Shown one piece after another: positions 27,499 to 37,541 of a DNA stretch of 64,000 bases. Under the pieces are notes generated by a model. That model saw only the letters and a program-made list of their open reading frames with translations. It did not search any database and had not been told where the DNA came from. The stretch spans positions 77,979 to 141,978 of the forward strand of contig NZ_JAZGJQ010000005.1 in the NCBI RefSeq assembly GCF_036408855.1, written 5' to 3'. Both the position numbers and the translations under genes were made by a program. The stretch is from Olsenella_K absiana. Lineage in GTDB: Bacteria; Actinomycetota; Coriobacteriia; Coriobacteriales; Atopobiaceae. Numbering within the stretch: position 1 is the first letter of the stretch; each line of letters begins with the position of its first letter.

Positions 27499-30400
27499 CT
27501 ACGACCTGCGAATGAACTCGCAGATCAGGCGGGCAACCGAGGACACCTGCTTCGGGTCGACGTTCATCGGCACGTCGTTCTCCGTGTGGGAGAGGGCGGG
27601 CAGGCCGTTCTCGTCCATGCCCATGACGGTGATGGCCCGGACGCGGGCGCGCATGGCGCAGGTCGCGTCGGTCTCCTCCCAGCCGTAGTCGATCTTCTCC
27701 ACGGGTATCTGGAGGTCGGACGCGGTCTGCGTGAGGAGGCGCGAGCTCCTGCGGTCCGCGCGCCGCCCCTCGTCGTAGCCCTCGTTGGTGAGCGTGACGA
27801 GCTGGCCGGCGCCGATGCTGTCGAGGTTGACGAGGAAGGCGCCGCGCAGGTCGCGACGGAAGTTGGCGACGAAGGACCGCGCGCCGGCGTGGTCCATCTC
27901 GGATCCTCCGACGCAGACGAACCAGATGTCGTGCGCGATGAGGTAGTCGTCCCCGAGGCCAAGGATGGCGTCCTGGAGGTCGCCCTCGTCGACTGCAGAG
28001 GGCGCGTCCTCGGCAGGCGCGTCCTCGGCACCTACGGCCTGGTCGTCCACGGCGCTCTGTGCGGGCGCCGCGTCGGGGGCGGCAGAGTCGTCGACGGACG
28101 CCGCTGCGCCAGCGTTGTCATCTGGGGCCATGACGTCCTGCTCGCGCAGGTCAGACCTGAGCGCAGCCCCTCCCTTCCAGCCATGCAGCGGCGAGGTGGG
28201 GTCGTCGGTGGTGGCGTCGTACTCCGCGGTGGCTCCGAGGTCGGCCGCGGGTCCCTCCGCCACGGCGTCAGCGGAGTCCCCGAGATCCCCCTCGTCCTCG
28301 TAGTCCTTGGAGCCGGACAAAGGGTCGCTCGTGCGGGACGAGACGTCCGGAAGGTCGAAGAGGGCGGCGCGGCGGGCGATGTTGGGGGTGGTCGAAGGCG
28401 GCTCGTAGGTGGACTTGCCCCAGTTCGGGTCATCGATCGGGCGCGGGGCGGGTCGCGAGGGAACGGTCTCCTCGTCCTCGTCGAGATCGAGGTCGGTGAG
28501 GGTGTCGAGACCGGAGGTGTCCTTGGGAAGGATGTCGTCGCCCTCCCCTTCCTCGCCGAGCTCGAGATAGCTCACGCGGCCGTCAAGCTCCTCGCGGATG
28601 ACGTCCCCATCGTGGCGGGCGTCTTCATCGCGGCTTGCGCCCGCCTCACGCTCGGGGCACTCGCCTCCCGCCTTCGCGGCCGCAGCGCGTCCCTCGGGGT
28701 CCCGGGGATTGGCGTCAGGTGAGTCGACCGGCTCCCCAGCCTCTTCCGGAAGGTCGGCATAGCCGTCCTCAAGGGACTCGTCCTCGTAGTCCGCGTCCGC
28801 GTAGTCGGAGTCGTAGTCGTCGTAGCCCGCCTCTTCGGGCTCGTCCGCGTGATACCCGTCGCCGGGCACGTAGCCGTCATCGCAGGAGGCGACCGCCTCC
28901 CGATCGGGGGCTGCGTCGCCTGTGGCAGCGGAGTCTGCGCCCTCCGCAGGGCCGCCGCTGCGCGCGAGGCGCTGGCGCAGCCGCGAGAAGGCTCCCCGGA
29001 CGCGGTCGGAGAAGCTGGTCTTCTCGGCCCCGTCGTCCGTCCCCACCTGCTCGTACTGGGCGTCGGAGTAGTCCAGGCCCTCGCCGTTCTCCTCCACGTC
29101 GTAGGCCTCGTCGTCGAAAGGCGCGCCCTCGTCGTAGGGGACGTCCTCGGCATACGCGTCTCCGGCATACGAGTCCTCGGAAAGGGAAGCGTCCGCGGAC
29201 CCGTATTCGACGTCAGCCTCTGCGGGCATCTTGAAGGCTGCGGTGTCCCCGGGCAGGACCTCCGCGCCCTCCTTGGAGAGGTCGACGACGTCCTCGGGCT
29301 CCTCGGCGGGGCGCTCCGGGTCCTCGACGGCCGGCTGATCCCAGTCGAGATCGGCCGCCGCGACCACGCCCTCAGGCTCCTTCTCCTCCGAGGAGCCCGG
29401 CTCTGCGTCTGCGTAATCCTCCTCGACAAGGACCTCCGCCTCTACCTCGTGCGCCTCGTCCTGGACGACGCGCACCGACTCGGGTCGGGGCTGTCTGCGG
29501 GTCGCTCGGCTCGCGGTGACCTGCTCCGCCTCGGAGGGGGACTGGGTCGTTATGGCCTGCTCGTCGCGACCTTCGGGGGCCGAGAGGGACGTGCGCTCGT
29601 CACGAACGTCGGAGTCGTCAACGCGGATGGGGTCCGGGATGGCGGCCGGGGCCTCGGGTGCGACGGAGACGACCTCGACGTCCTTCTCGGCCGCGTCTTC
29701 GACCTCCGCCGGGGCGACTGGTGCGACGGCGGTCGCCTCGTCGTCCGTCTGTGCCGGCTCTACGGCCACGCCCTCGACCGGGGCGAGGTCGGCCTCCTCG
29801 AGGGGCGCATCCTCCTCCACGACGTTCTGAGGCATGTCGTCGGGGGTTAGCGGGAGAAGGGCCTCGTCTGGCGCCACCCTCTTCTCGCTCGCGAAGGAGG
29901 CGCCTGCGGGACGATCGAGCTCGTCGAGATCATCGAGCTCGTCGCCCTCGTACTTCGCCTCGAACTCGCTGTAATCTACCGATTCGCCGTCGGTGAGGTC
30001 CTTGCCGCGGCGAATCGCGATGGGATCGCCGTCGCCGCGATGGAAGAGGCCCTTGATGCGCGAGAGGAGCCTCTTGCCCGTTCCGCGCACCGCATCAGAC
30101 GCCTTCCCGGGCATCCCGGCGGACGGGGCGGGCTCTGTCTCCTCGGCATACAGCTCGCCATACGCGTCCTTCTCCGCGACTTGCGCACCTTGGCCGTCGC
30201 TGGCCATCGCATCGTCGGGCCATTGGCCCGCGACGTCCTGCACCTCCTGCTCGTCCACGGGACCGTAGCCATCGGAATCCGTCGCCGCCGAGTCGCCGGC
30301 GTCGTAGCCCTGGTCCGCATAGGAGGCGGCGCCCTCCTGCTCCGCGGTCTGGTCGTAGGGCGTCTCGTCGTACGGCTGCTCCCCCTCTGCGTAGGCCTCC

Positions 30401-31455
30401 TCGTCGTAGCTCGCATAGGTGTTCTCTTCGGCCTGCGGCTGCTGGACGAATCCCTGCTCGTGGCCGAGGTCGGCCGCCTCGGTCTGGTACTGCTCCGGCG
30501 CCGACGCCTCTGCCGCCGCCACCTCGTCTCCGGCGTCGCCGGAGACGTTGATCTGCCTTGGGGCCTCGTACACGATCTCGCAGTCGGCCGGGAGCATGCC
30601 GAGCGACTCGAGGACCTCCCTGCCGTGGCGGACTCCGCGGACCTCCTCGTAGACGGGCTGGGGCTTAGGGGCGGGCTCGGACGCGCGACGGACGTACGGC
30701 TTGCCCTCGATGGTTGCGTCGACGCGGTCCTCTCCGGGACGCACCTTCGCGAGCACGGCCATGAGCGCGGCGACGGACGACTTGTTGTCGTTGGACCCGG
30801 TGGTGTATGCGCCGAAGTTCTCGATGATCGCCGCCACCGCCACGACGACGATCGGAAGCGAGGCTACGAGGGCGACGACCCAGACGAAGAGGCGCACGGC
30901 GGATGGAACGAAGCCAAGTACCTGGAAGAGCGACCCGATTGCGGCGACGCAGGTGCTCGGGAAGGCGGCGCGCTTCAAGAACGACTGGTAGCGAGCGAGG
31001 GAGCTCGAGTACAGGACGTTCTGTCGCGGGGTGTCGTAGTGCGCGAGGATGACGATCGGGCGCGCACCCTTGACGACCTTGTCGCCCGTCGCGTGGTGGA
31101 CCGCGACGACGTTCTGGCTCCGTCTCGCGGGACCGAGGTTCTCGAACACGTTCCTCCCGAAGTGCCTCATGGCGAGAAGGACGGCGCAGACCAGGGCGAG
31201 CAGGAAGGCGATGACCTTGGGAGCGCCGTTCGCCACGCCGCACACCAGAAGCGCGAGGAAGAGCACGAGGGAAACGACCTGCGGCATGAGCCTGCCGAGG
31301 GGATGGGTGTCGAACTCCTGGATCGACGGTTCGAGGCCGTGGTCCTTCATCACCTCGACGATGGTCTCGGCGGCCTGGAACTCCTCTTGGCTGTTTGCGG
31401 GAGCGATACCAATCTCGTCATCGAGATAGTCCATGTAATCGCGCGTCTTGGCCAT
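27499..31455 (-). CDS. Giant M28-peptidase-like membrane protein with a ~920-residue acidic insertion
   Basis: A single 1318-codon frame. Residues 1-245 hold two hydrophobic helices (about 58-76 and 79-97), the M28 ligand pair H139-Y-D141 (ILAHYDT), two more helices (about 166-186 and 187-212), and the bridging Asp D223 (GSNDNKSS). From about 245 to 1165 the chain is low-complexity, rich in Asp, Glu, Ala and Ser, and probably disordered. The rest of the peptidase fold resumes at about 1170: VCVGGSEMDHAGARSF (E1186), LVNLDSIG (D1212) and ALSHTEND (H1290). All five metal-ligand positions are filled. The residue before E1186, normally the general-base Glu of the EE pair, is Ser1185, so catalysis is doubtful. 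It is transcribed divergently from the WYL regulator. Confidence 0.85.
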   Translation of the reverse strand: MAKTRDYMDYLDDEIGIAPANSQEEFQAAETIVEVMKDHGLEPSIQEFDTHPLGRLMPQVVSLVLFLALLVCGVANGAPKVIAFLLALVCAVLLAMRHFGRNVFENLGPARRSQNVVAVHHATGDKVVKGARPIVILAHYDTPRQNVLYSSSLARYQSFLKRAAFPSTCVAAIGSLFQVLGFVPSAVRLFVWVVALVASLPIVVVAVAAIIENFGAYTTGSNDNKSSVAALMAVLAKVRPGEDRVDATIEGKPYVRRASEPAPKPQPVYEEVRGVRHGREVLESLGMLPADCEIVYEAPRQINVSGDAGDEVAAAEASAPEQYQTEAADLGHEQGFVQQPQAEENTYASYDEEAYAEGEQPYDETPYDQTAEQEGAASYADQGYDAGDSAATDSDGYGPVDEQEVQDVAGQWPDDAMASDGQGAQVAEKDAYGELYAEETEPAPSAGMPGKASDAVRGTGKRLLSRIKGLFHRGDGDPIAIRRGKDLTDGESVDYSEFEAKYEGDELDDLDELDRPAGASFASEKRVAPDEALLPLTPDDMPQNVVEEDAPLEEADLAPVEGVAVEPAQTDDEATAVAPVAPAEVEDAAEKDVEVVSVAPEAPAAIPDPIRVDDSDVRDERTSLSAPEGRDEQAITTQSPSEAEQVTASRATRRQPRPESVRVVQDEAHEVEAEVLVEEDYADAEPGSSEEKEPEGVVAAADLDWDQPAVEDPERPAEEPEDVVDLSKEGAEVLPGDTAAFKMPAEADVEYGSADASLSEDSYAGDAYAEDVPYDEGAPFDDEAYDVEENGEGLDYSDAQYEQVGTDDGAEKTSFSDRVRGAFSRLRQRLARSGGPAEGADSAATGDAAPDREAVASCDDGYVPGDGYHADEPEEAGYDDYDSDYADADYEDESLEDGYADLPEEAGEPVDSPDANPRDPEGRAAAAKAGGECPEREAGASRDEDARHDGDVIREELDGRVSYLELGEEGEGDDILPKDTSGLDTLTDLDLDEDEETVPSRPAPRPIDDPNWGKSTYEPPSTTPNIARRAALFDLPDVSSRTSDPLSGSKDYEDEGDLGDSADAVAEGPAADLGATAEYDATTDDPTSPLHGWKGGAALRSDLREQDVMAPDDNAGAAASVDDSAAPDAAPAQSAVDDQAVGAEDAPAEDAPSAVDEGDLQDAILGLGDDYLIAHDIWFVCVGGSEMDHAGARSFVANFRRDLRGAFLVNLDSIGAGQLVTLTNEGYDEGRRADRRSSRLLTQTASDLQIPVEKIDYGWEETDATCAMRARVRAITVMGMDENGLPALSHTENDVPMNVDPKQVSSVARLICEFIRRS

Positions 31456-31945
31456 ATTGGTTTTCCTTACCTGGAATTCGTGGGTACCTCTTTGGTGCAG
31501 CGGTTCGTCGCATTCGTTTCTTGAGTATACGTCTAGCAGGTTGCGTCTGCCCTGCTGGGGCCCGGCGGGGCGACAGGGCTCGGCTGCAGGCAGGCCCCTT
31601 CGCGTCAGGCGGGAGAGGCGGGCGCATCTTCGCCAACGGGATACGGATCCCTCGGACGCGACCGATTATGAGACGACTTCGACCATGAGACTGCTTCCGA
31701 ACAGATGTATTCTGTCCAGCGTCCTGCGGTTCCCCAGCGCCCGTTTGCCCGTGGGGCGGCGCACGCGGGCCATTCGCACGGCTCCGGCGGTCAAATTGCT
31801 CCCTGCGGTACATCTCACGCTTGCAATACCGCATACATACATATGTAGCATCGCCTGTAATACCGCTCGTCATGCAGTGTAAGACATTGTGTTTTCCAGT
31901 ATTAGCACAGGTATACCTAGGTTTCGCGCATTGGGGGTTGCTAAC
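31456..31945. other. Divergent intergenic region
   Basis: About 490 bases separate the M28-like gene (minus) from the WYL regulator (plus). I see no gene in it. It includes a GC-rich stem (GCCCTG/CAGGGC, about 31549-31579) and becomes AT-richer near the regulator. There a TTGTGT hexamer and the palindrome AGGTATACCT (31909-31918) could form a promoter or operator for the regulator. Confidence 0.4.
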
Positions 31946-34228
31946 GTGCAAGAATCAGACATGATGGTCAAGGTAAACGAGACGGACCTTGAGGCCCAGC
32001 GTATTCTCGCGATCGCAATCGCCCTCATCAACGCCAAGAGGCCGCTTCCGACATCGTACTTCTATGACAACTTCTATCCCGGACGTGACGACGAGGTGAG
32101 GAGAAAGTCCTTCCAAAGGGACCGCTATCGCCTGGCTCGCTGCGGCCTCGTCGTCAAAAGGGACGTCTCCGCGGGCGCAGCCGCCTGGGCGATTGACAGG
32201 ACCTCCCTTGCGCAGCCGAACGCCCTGACTCCGACCGAGGCCCTTACCATCGATGTGGCACTTCTCCCCTTCGCCTCGGAACCAAGCTTCCCCTACGCCG
32301 AAGACCTTCGCATGGCGCTCTCGAAGATCGACAGGTCCTTCTCGGAGGTGACCGTCGCACGCCTCCACCAGCGCGCGTGCAGGCGCTCGAGGGCACAGGA
32401 GCTGGTCGAGCGGTGCCTCTCGGCCCGCCATGCCCTACGCATTACCTACGTGAAGGCAGACGACACCCAGGTCGAGCGCACGGTTGGCGTATGCGGGCTC
32501 TTCTCTCTAAGGGGCGTCTCGTATATGGTCGCCGTCCGACTCGAGACCGGTCAGGAGGCCACGCCTGCGCACACCTACAACATCGACCGGATCGTGAAGG
32601 CGTCTGAGCTTTCAAGGCTTACGTATGACATACCTTCGGACTTCGAGGTGCGCGACTATATCAAGCTACCCTTCCAGATCGGGCACGAGAACTACCTCGC
32701 GCGTTTCAGGATCCCAAAGCAGCTTCTGCATGAGTTCCGTTCGGAGACGAGAGGACGGGGTGACTTCGAGGAGATCGTTCGTCCCAACACGGGCGTTGCG
32801 TCAAGTTCGAAGGACGGCATCACGAACGCTAGTGAGAACTCGCCGCAAGCATCTGGGCCTCTTACTAGTAATACGGATGCAGTCTCAGGTCACTCGCGTC
32901 CGTCATCCACGCTAATGCAGAGTGAGCACATCACTAATACCGATGTCATTTGGAGTATTACGGTTTGCGACACCTCCGCAGCCGCCTCCTGGGCCATCGC
33001 CGAGGGCATACGTCCGATAGAGCCCGCCAATCTCGTCATGGAGTGGAGAGACGCGCTCGAGCGCGGCCTCGCGACTGAAGTCGTGCCCCCTCTGCATGCG
33101 AGCCCGAAGGGCTCCGCCCCTTCTGTCGCCGAGACGAAGTGGACCCTCCCCTACGACAAACGCAGCAACGCCGTCAGCTCGCGCGGGAGGCGGTCAGGTC
33201 TTCAGGAGGCGCGCAGGCTTGTCGCCCTGCTCGGTGCGCTGAGCGAGGATGGCGACTCCATTTCTGCCGCGGCAATCTCCTCCAGGCTTGGCATCGAGAT
33301 GCCCGAGGCCAAGAAGCTCCTCGAGCTCGTCTCTAGTGCCGGAGGCGAGGATGGCAACTATCTCTCCCTCTACGCCGAAGAAGGTCAAGCTCGACTCACC
33401 CTTATGGAGTTCGCGGGAACCCTACGTGGCCTTCCCCTCAGACTAACTGAGGATGAGACCGTGGCACTTCATGCCGCCTTCGAGGCTCTCGGTACGAAGG
33501 CGGATGACCCGCTTCGGATTAAGGTCGAGAGCTCATACGCCTCCCCCTCGATCAGTCCTGAGGAAGTGAGGCGCTCGCTGTCACTGGCTTCCTCCGACCA
33601 AGACGAGTCTGTAGTGAGGCTTTGCTCCCAGGCCCTCGCCGAGGGATACGGACTCACCTTCTCCTATCAGGGCACCTGTGACGCCGAGGCACGGCACCGG
33701 GAGGTCAAGCCCCTTTGCTTGCGCAGGAGCGGGGACTCGTGGTACCTAGACGCCCTGGACCTTGCGCTCAAGCAGGAACGTACGTTTCGTACTGACAGGA
33801 TGACAGATGTGATTTCTCGAGAGAAGGACGCCGAGTTCGTAAGCCAGGACGCCAGCACAGACCCTAACCCGGCATGCGTCAAGACTCGCTTGGCTGCACC
33901 CGAAACCAACCATGCGGATTCCCCGGTGCGCTCCGCAGCCGACGCCTGTCCGCAACGCGAGGTGGGACTGCGCTTCTCCGATCCGAGGTACCTCTCGCTT
34001 TTCACGTGGCCTGGGCTCACGCCTGTCGTCAGCAAACGACGAGGCATTACCGACGGGTGCGACGGAACGGAGGAGGGTGCGACCTTCGACGCAAGAATAC
34101 TGTATTACGGCAATGGTCGCCCCTGGCTCGCACGTCACGTCGCGGCTTGCCGTGGCACCGTCGCTACCGACGACAGGGAGCTAGCACAGGAGGTTCGGCA
34201 ATACATCTCAAGCTTGTTGGGCGAGTAG
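31946..34228 (+). CDS. Tandem WYL-domain transcriptional regulator (PafBC-like fusion)
   Basis: About 760 residues are arranged as two HTH-WYL halves. The first (to about residue 280) has LEAQRILAIAIALINAKRPL as the HTH start and the WYL-type segment HALRITYVKADDTQVERTV. A polar, Ser/Thr/Asn-rich linker follows. The second half repeats the plan: RRLVALLGALSEDGDSISAAAISSRLG, then YGLTFSYQG...PLCLRRSGDSWYLDALDL, the best match to WYL. WYL proteins sense ligands or nucleic acid; fused PafB-PafC proteins control DNA-damage genes in actinobacteria. The start is uncertain: GTG at 31946 has a GGGGG site eight bases upstream, but GTG 31889 and ATG 31961 are also in frame. Confidence 0.8.
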   Translation: MQESDMMVKVNETDLEAQRILAIAIALINAKRPLPTSYFYDNFYPGRDDEVRRKSFQRDRYRLARCGLVVKRDVSAGAAAWAIDRTSLAQPNALTPTEALTIDVALLPFASEPSFPYAEDLRMALSKIDRSFSEVTVARLHQRACRRSRAQELVERCLSARHALRITYVKADDTQVERTVGVCGLFSLRGVSYMVAVRLETGQEATPAHTYNIDRIVKASELSRLTYDIPSDFEVRDYIKLPFQIGHENYLARFRIPKQLLHEFRSETRGRGDFEEIVRPNTGVASSSKDGITNASENSPQASGPLTSNTDAVSGHSRPSSTLMQSEHITNTDVIWSITVCDTSAAASWAIAEGIRPIEPANLVMEWRDALERGLATEVVPPLHASPKGSAPSVAETKWTLPYDKRSNAVSSRGRRSGLQEARRLVALLGALSEDGDSISAAAISSRLGIEMPEAKKLLELVSSAGGEDGNYLSLYAEEGQARLTLMEFAGTLRGLPLRLTEDETVALHAAFEALGTKADDPLRIKVESSYASPSISPEEVRRSLSLASSDQDESVVRLCSQALAEGYGLTFSYQGTCDAEARHREVKPLCLRRSGDSWYLDALDLALKQERTFRTDRMTDVISREKDAEFVSQDASTDPNPACVKTRLAAPETNHADSPVRSAADACPQREVGLRFSDPRYLSLFTWPGLTPVVSKRRGITDGCDGTEEGATFDARILYYGNGRPWLARHVAACRGTVATDDRELAQEVRQYISSLLGE

Positions 34229-34498
34229 CGCAGGTTGGATCTGACGTCACGTATTACGAGTCAGTTCCCCTCCCTGACTGACACGTAGGTTTCGTCTTAC
34301 AAGAACGCCATACGTAACAAATTCTGCTACGTATGGCGTTATGGGTTTTAGCTGCGTTAATACGTATTATCCCGCATAATTTCACATGCATTCTTTATTA
34401 TCAAAATACATCTCAGCGCAGCTGTGACAAACGTGTCAAGCGCCTTACAACGTTCTGCCTACGCATGTCGTATCGTAATACCATCTCGTAAGACCCAG
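34229..34498. other. AT-rich intergenic region between convergent genes
   Basis: About 270 bases, noticeably richer in A+T than the genes, separate the WYL gene from the helicase gene, which converge on it. It holds the long inverted repeat at 34304-34340 and a self-complementary AATACGTATT at about 34359-34368. I see no coding sequence. Confidence 0.4.
34304..34340. terminator. Inverted repeat between convergent genes, probable terminator
   Basis: AACGCCATACGTA (34304-34316) and TACGTATGGCGTT (34328-34340) form a perfect 13-pair stem with an 11-base loop. Downstream on the plus strand is ATGGGTTTTA, a weak T tract. Its position between converging genes fits a terminator. Confidence 0.6.
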
Positions 34499-37468
34499 TT
34501 AGCGTGTCGACTCATGCGTAGTACGCCACATTCGAATGTATTTGCCAACGTTTTCGGTCTCGAGGCGTTGGATGTTATGCGATGGCAGAGAATTGATGAA
34601 GTCACAGCCATACCTCTTCGTCACAAGCCGTGAATCCGCGAGCACCAATACACCCGTATCTCCTGCCGTCCTGATCAGCCTGCCGGCAGCCTGCTTGACA
34701 GAGAGAACCGCGTCGGGAAGGGAGTACCGCCACCACGCACGATCCTCCCTCAGCTCCCGCTCCTTCACGAGGGGATCCTGCGGGCTCGCAAACGGTAGCT
34801 TGGGAATCACGACGCAACGCAAGGTATCGCCCGCGGCGTCGAATCCCTCCCAAAAGGACTTCAGTGCCATGAGCGAGAGCCGCTTCTCCGCGAGGAACCT
34901 CTCCCGGAGCTGACGTGGGGATGATCCCCGCTCCTGGCACACCACTTCAAGGCCAGCCTCCTCCAGACGTGGCTTGAGGTCCGCATAGACCCGCTCCATC
35001 TCGCGCCTGTTGGTGAAAAGCGTGAGCACAGAGCCTTCCATTGACGTGTGCACGTCAAAGAGCAGGTCGGTCAATGCCGCCAGGTAAGATTTATCCTGCG
35101 GCGCGGGGAGGTCCTGGGCAAGAATGACCGACATGTGGTTGTCAAAGTCATAGCTGCTGTCCAACTGCAGATCCTTGTACTTCTCGGCCTGAAGCCGATC
35201 GAAGCCCACCGCGTGGTTGAAGTGGTTGAAGCTCTTTCCGACGGCCATCGTCGCGGACGTGAAGATAACGCTCTCCATCTCGGGCATCCAGCGCTCCGCC
35301 AGGTCTGCCCCGATATCCAGCTTCTCCGCCACCAGCTTCTCCTGGCCGATCCGCTTTCTCTGTCGATAGAGCTCAGCTGAGTAGACCATGTTGTCCTGAG
35401 GCGCGACGACGATGTCCTTGATTGCGTCCGTCATCTCTGAGATGCCGCGCGTTGCCTCACCCAAGCCATCAGCAAGCTGGGGGTCTACCTCCGCAAGCGA
35501 CTCGCGAGCCTCATCGAGACACTTGCTCGTCTCCGAGAGCTTCTCCACCGCTTCCGTCGAGGCGCTGACCACAGACTGCCACTCCTCGCTCTCCCTGACC
35601 CTCTCGTCAATCCAAAGCGTCACGTTCTCATATCCGCCAGTACGATCCGCAAGCCCCACCAATCCATGGATCGCCTCATACAGACTTGCTGTGGCGGTGG
35701 AGGCGCGCGCCGCGGATGCGGCGGCCTTCGTGAGGAGTCCGACAGCGAGTGTGGACCCCTCTCTTCCAGCCATCGACACCAGGAGGGCATGAAGCGTTCC
35801 CGTCTTGCTCCCACCCAGGCGCTCGAAGGTCTCACGCGTCTTCTCGGCAGACAGCTCCTCCGCCCATTGGCGCCGAGCCTCTGACTCGAACCCGTGCGCC
35901 TCGTCGATAATCCAATGTCGTATGGGAGGGAGAATGGCGTTGTCCGCCGCAACGTTTCGTAGGAGAAGCGAGTGGTTCGTCACGACGATGTCGGCAGATG
36001 CGGCGCGTCGGCGCGCGCCATGGATGAAGCACTCCTTCGGGTAGAAGGGGCATCTGTTATGGATGCAGTCCGAAGGGCCGATGGTCAGCATACTGCGTGG
36101 GACGAAACGCCAACGGATACCCAACGCGTCGAGATCCCCCTCGAGAACCTGCGAGGAATAGGCATAAGTGACCGCTATGGCCGTCAGCATGTCCGAGCCC
36201 ACGGCGTTCTCCGAACGGTAGCCCATGTCGACCTGCGAAAGGGGCAGTTCGCCGGATGCGGCTCGCTCGAGCCTCAGGAGACAGGGGTAGTGGTCGTAGC
36301 CCTTCAGAGCACAGAAGCTCACGCCGTCAGGGAGGACCGCATCGAGAGCTGGCAGCTCATGAGCGACAAGCTGGTCCGTCAGGGCATTCGTCTTCGTCGC
36401 GACGCCGACGGTCACGTTGTTCCTCTGTGCGAACTCGATTGCAGGCAGCAGGTACGCCATGGACTTGCCGACGCCGGTCCCCGCCTCGATGGCCCTGTGG
36501 GTCGAGGTCCCCAAGGCCTCACGGACCTCCTGGGCCATCGCAACCTGCTCCGGCCTCGACTCGAAGTCGTGGTACATGCGTGACACGACGCCATCGCCCG
36601 CAAACGCAGCGTCCATCTCGTCGCGGGAGGGCAGGTCGTAGGGATCGAGCCTCTCTGCCGCATCATCCTTGCTGCAATCGCGGGCGGACATGGTCAGGCG
36701 CGCTCGGACCTCCTTGAGCGAGAAGGACGCCCCCTCGGTCTCCAATGCGAGATGCGAGAAGATCGGACGGTAGGCCCAGTCAATCTCAGGATGCAGGTCT
36801 GCGAGTCTCCCCAGAAGACCTGTCGGCAAGGCCGCAAGACCACAGAGGATGACGCGCCACATTCCACAGAGCGCATCGACGTCGTCCATCGCGCGATGCG
36901 TCACCGAGTCGCAGTGGAAGGCCTGCGCCATATCCGAAAGCCTATGCGACTTCAGGCACGGAAGGGCAATCCTGGACAGTGCGAGGGTGTCGATCCAGTT
37001 GTCGGATACCTCCTTGCCTCCGGGGACCTTCTCGACGAAGGTTCGGTCGAAGATGGCGTTGTGCGCAAGGACGGGCACTCCCCCGACGAACTCCGCCAGG
37101 CCTGCCACGGCCTCCTCGGCGCCGGGGGCATCTACCACGTCTGACTCTTTGATGTTCGTGAGCGCCTGAATCTGGGGAGGAATGCGTCCCTCCGGCTTAA
37201 CGAAGGTGTGGTACCTCTCCACGACTTCGCGGCCTGAGAGTCGTGCGGCGGCGATTTCTATCAACTCGCAGTTCTTGAAGGAGAGTCCCGTCGTCTCGGT
37301 GTCGAGAACGACGACGTCCTCTTCGAGAAGACCGAAGTCGTAGGTCTTCGCACGCTCCTCGAGGCTCTCATAGATGCTCCTGATCGGGCTCGGTGTTGTG
37401 GGAAGAAGGAGGGAGCCGAGCGTTACGCCCTGGCTCCCCTTTTCTTCGCGCTTATCGGTGTGAGGCAT
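34499..37468 (-). CDS. dinG: DinG-type helicase with N-terminal DEDDh exonuclease
   Basis: The protein has 989 residues. An N-terminal DnaQ-like 3'-5' exonuclease (about 45-215) shows Exo I VLDTETTGLSF, Exo II LAHNAIFDRTF and Exo III HRAMDDVDAL. The XPD/DinG superfamily 2 helicase follows: Walker A EAGTGVGKSMAYLLPA, iron-sulfur-cluster cysteines in DHYPCLLR and DCIHNRCPFYPKECF, DEAH box WIIDEAHGFES, and C-terminal helicase motifs (FTSATM, SFWEGFDAAGD, QAAGRLIRT). It probably unwinds damaged or R-loop DNA. The exonuclease-DinG fusion is better known from Firmicutes. The ATG at 37468 has a GGAG site and is preferred to the longer frame. Confidence 0.92.
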   Translation of the reverse strand: MPHTDKREEKGSQGVTLGSLLLPTTPSPIRSIYESLEERAKTYDFGLLEEDVVVLDTETTGLSFKNCELIEIAAARLSGREVVERYHTFVKPEGRIPPQIQALTNIKESDVVDAPGAEEAVAGLAEFVGGVPVLAHNAIFDRTFVEKVPGGKEVSDNWIDTLALSRIALPCLKSHRLSDMAQAFHCDSVTHRAMDDVDALCGMWRVILCGLAALPTGLLGRLADLHPEIDWAYRPIFSHLALETEGASFSLKEVRARLTMSARDCSKDDAAERLDPYDLPSRDEMDAAFAGDGVVSRMYHDFESRPEQVAMAQEVREALGTSTHRAIEAGTGVGKSMAYLLPAIEFAQRNNVTVGVATKTNALTDQLVAHELPALDAVLPDGVSFCALKGYDHYPCLLRLERAASGELPLSQVDMGYRSENAVGSDMLTAIAVTYAYSSQVLEGDLDALGIRWRFVPRSMLTIGPSDCIHNRCPFYPKECFIHGARRRAASADIVVTNHSLLLRNVAADNAILPPIRHWIIDEAHGFESEARRQWAEELSAEKTRETFERLGGSKTGTLHALLVSMAGREGSTLAVGLLTKAAASAARASTATASLYEAIHGLVGLADRTGGYENVTLWIDERVRESEEWQSVVSASTEAVEKLSETSKCLDEARESLAEVDPQLADGLGEATRGISEMTDAIKDIVVAPQDNMVYSAELYRQRKRIGQEKLVAEKLDIGADLAERWMPEMESVIFTSATMAVGKSFNHFNHAVGFDRLQAEKYKDLQLDSSYDFDNHMSVILAQDLPAPQDKSYLAALTDLLFDVHTSMEGSVLTLFTNRREMERVYADLKPRLEEAGLEVVCQERGSSPRQLRERFLAEKRLSLMALKSFWEGFDAAGDTLRCVVIPKLPFASPQDPLVKERELREDRAWWRYSLPDAVLSVKQAAGRLIRTAGDTGVLVLADSRLVTKRYGCDFINSLPSHNIQRLETENVGKYIRMWRTTHESTR

Positions 37469-37541
37469 ATGTCTCCGATGTATGTCGACGTATGACGAAC
37501 GTCTTATCGTGTAGTACTTACACGATACGTCAAGCGAGTCG

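Noticed and set aside
32869..32886. 18-base sequence similar to 60833-60850 (TAATACGG...), suggesting a shared operator
   Set aside because: Only 16 of 18 bases match, and many such pairs are expected by chance in 64 kb. One copy is inside a coding linker.
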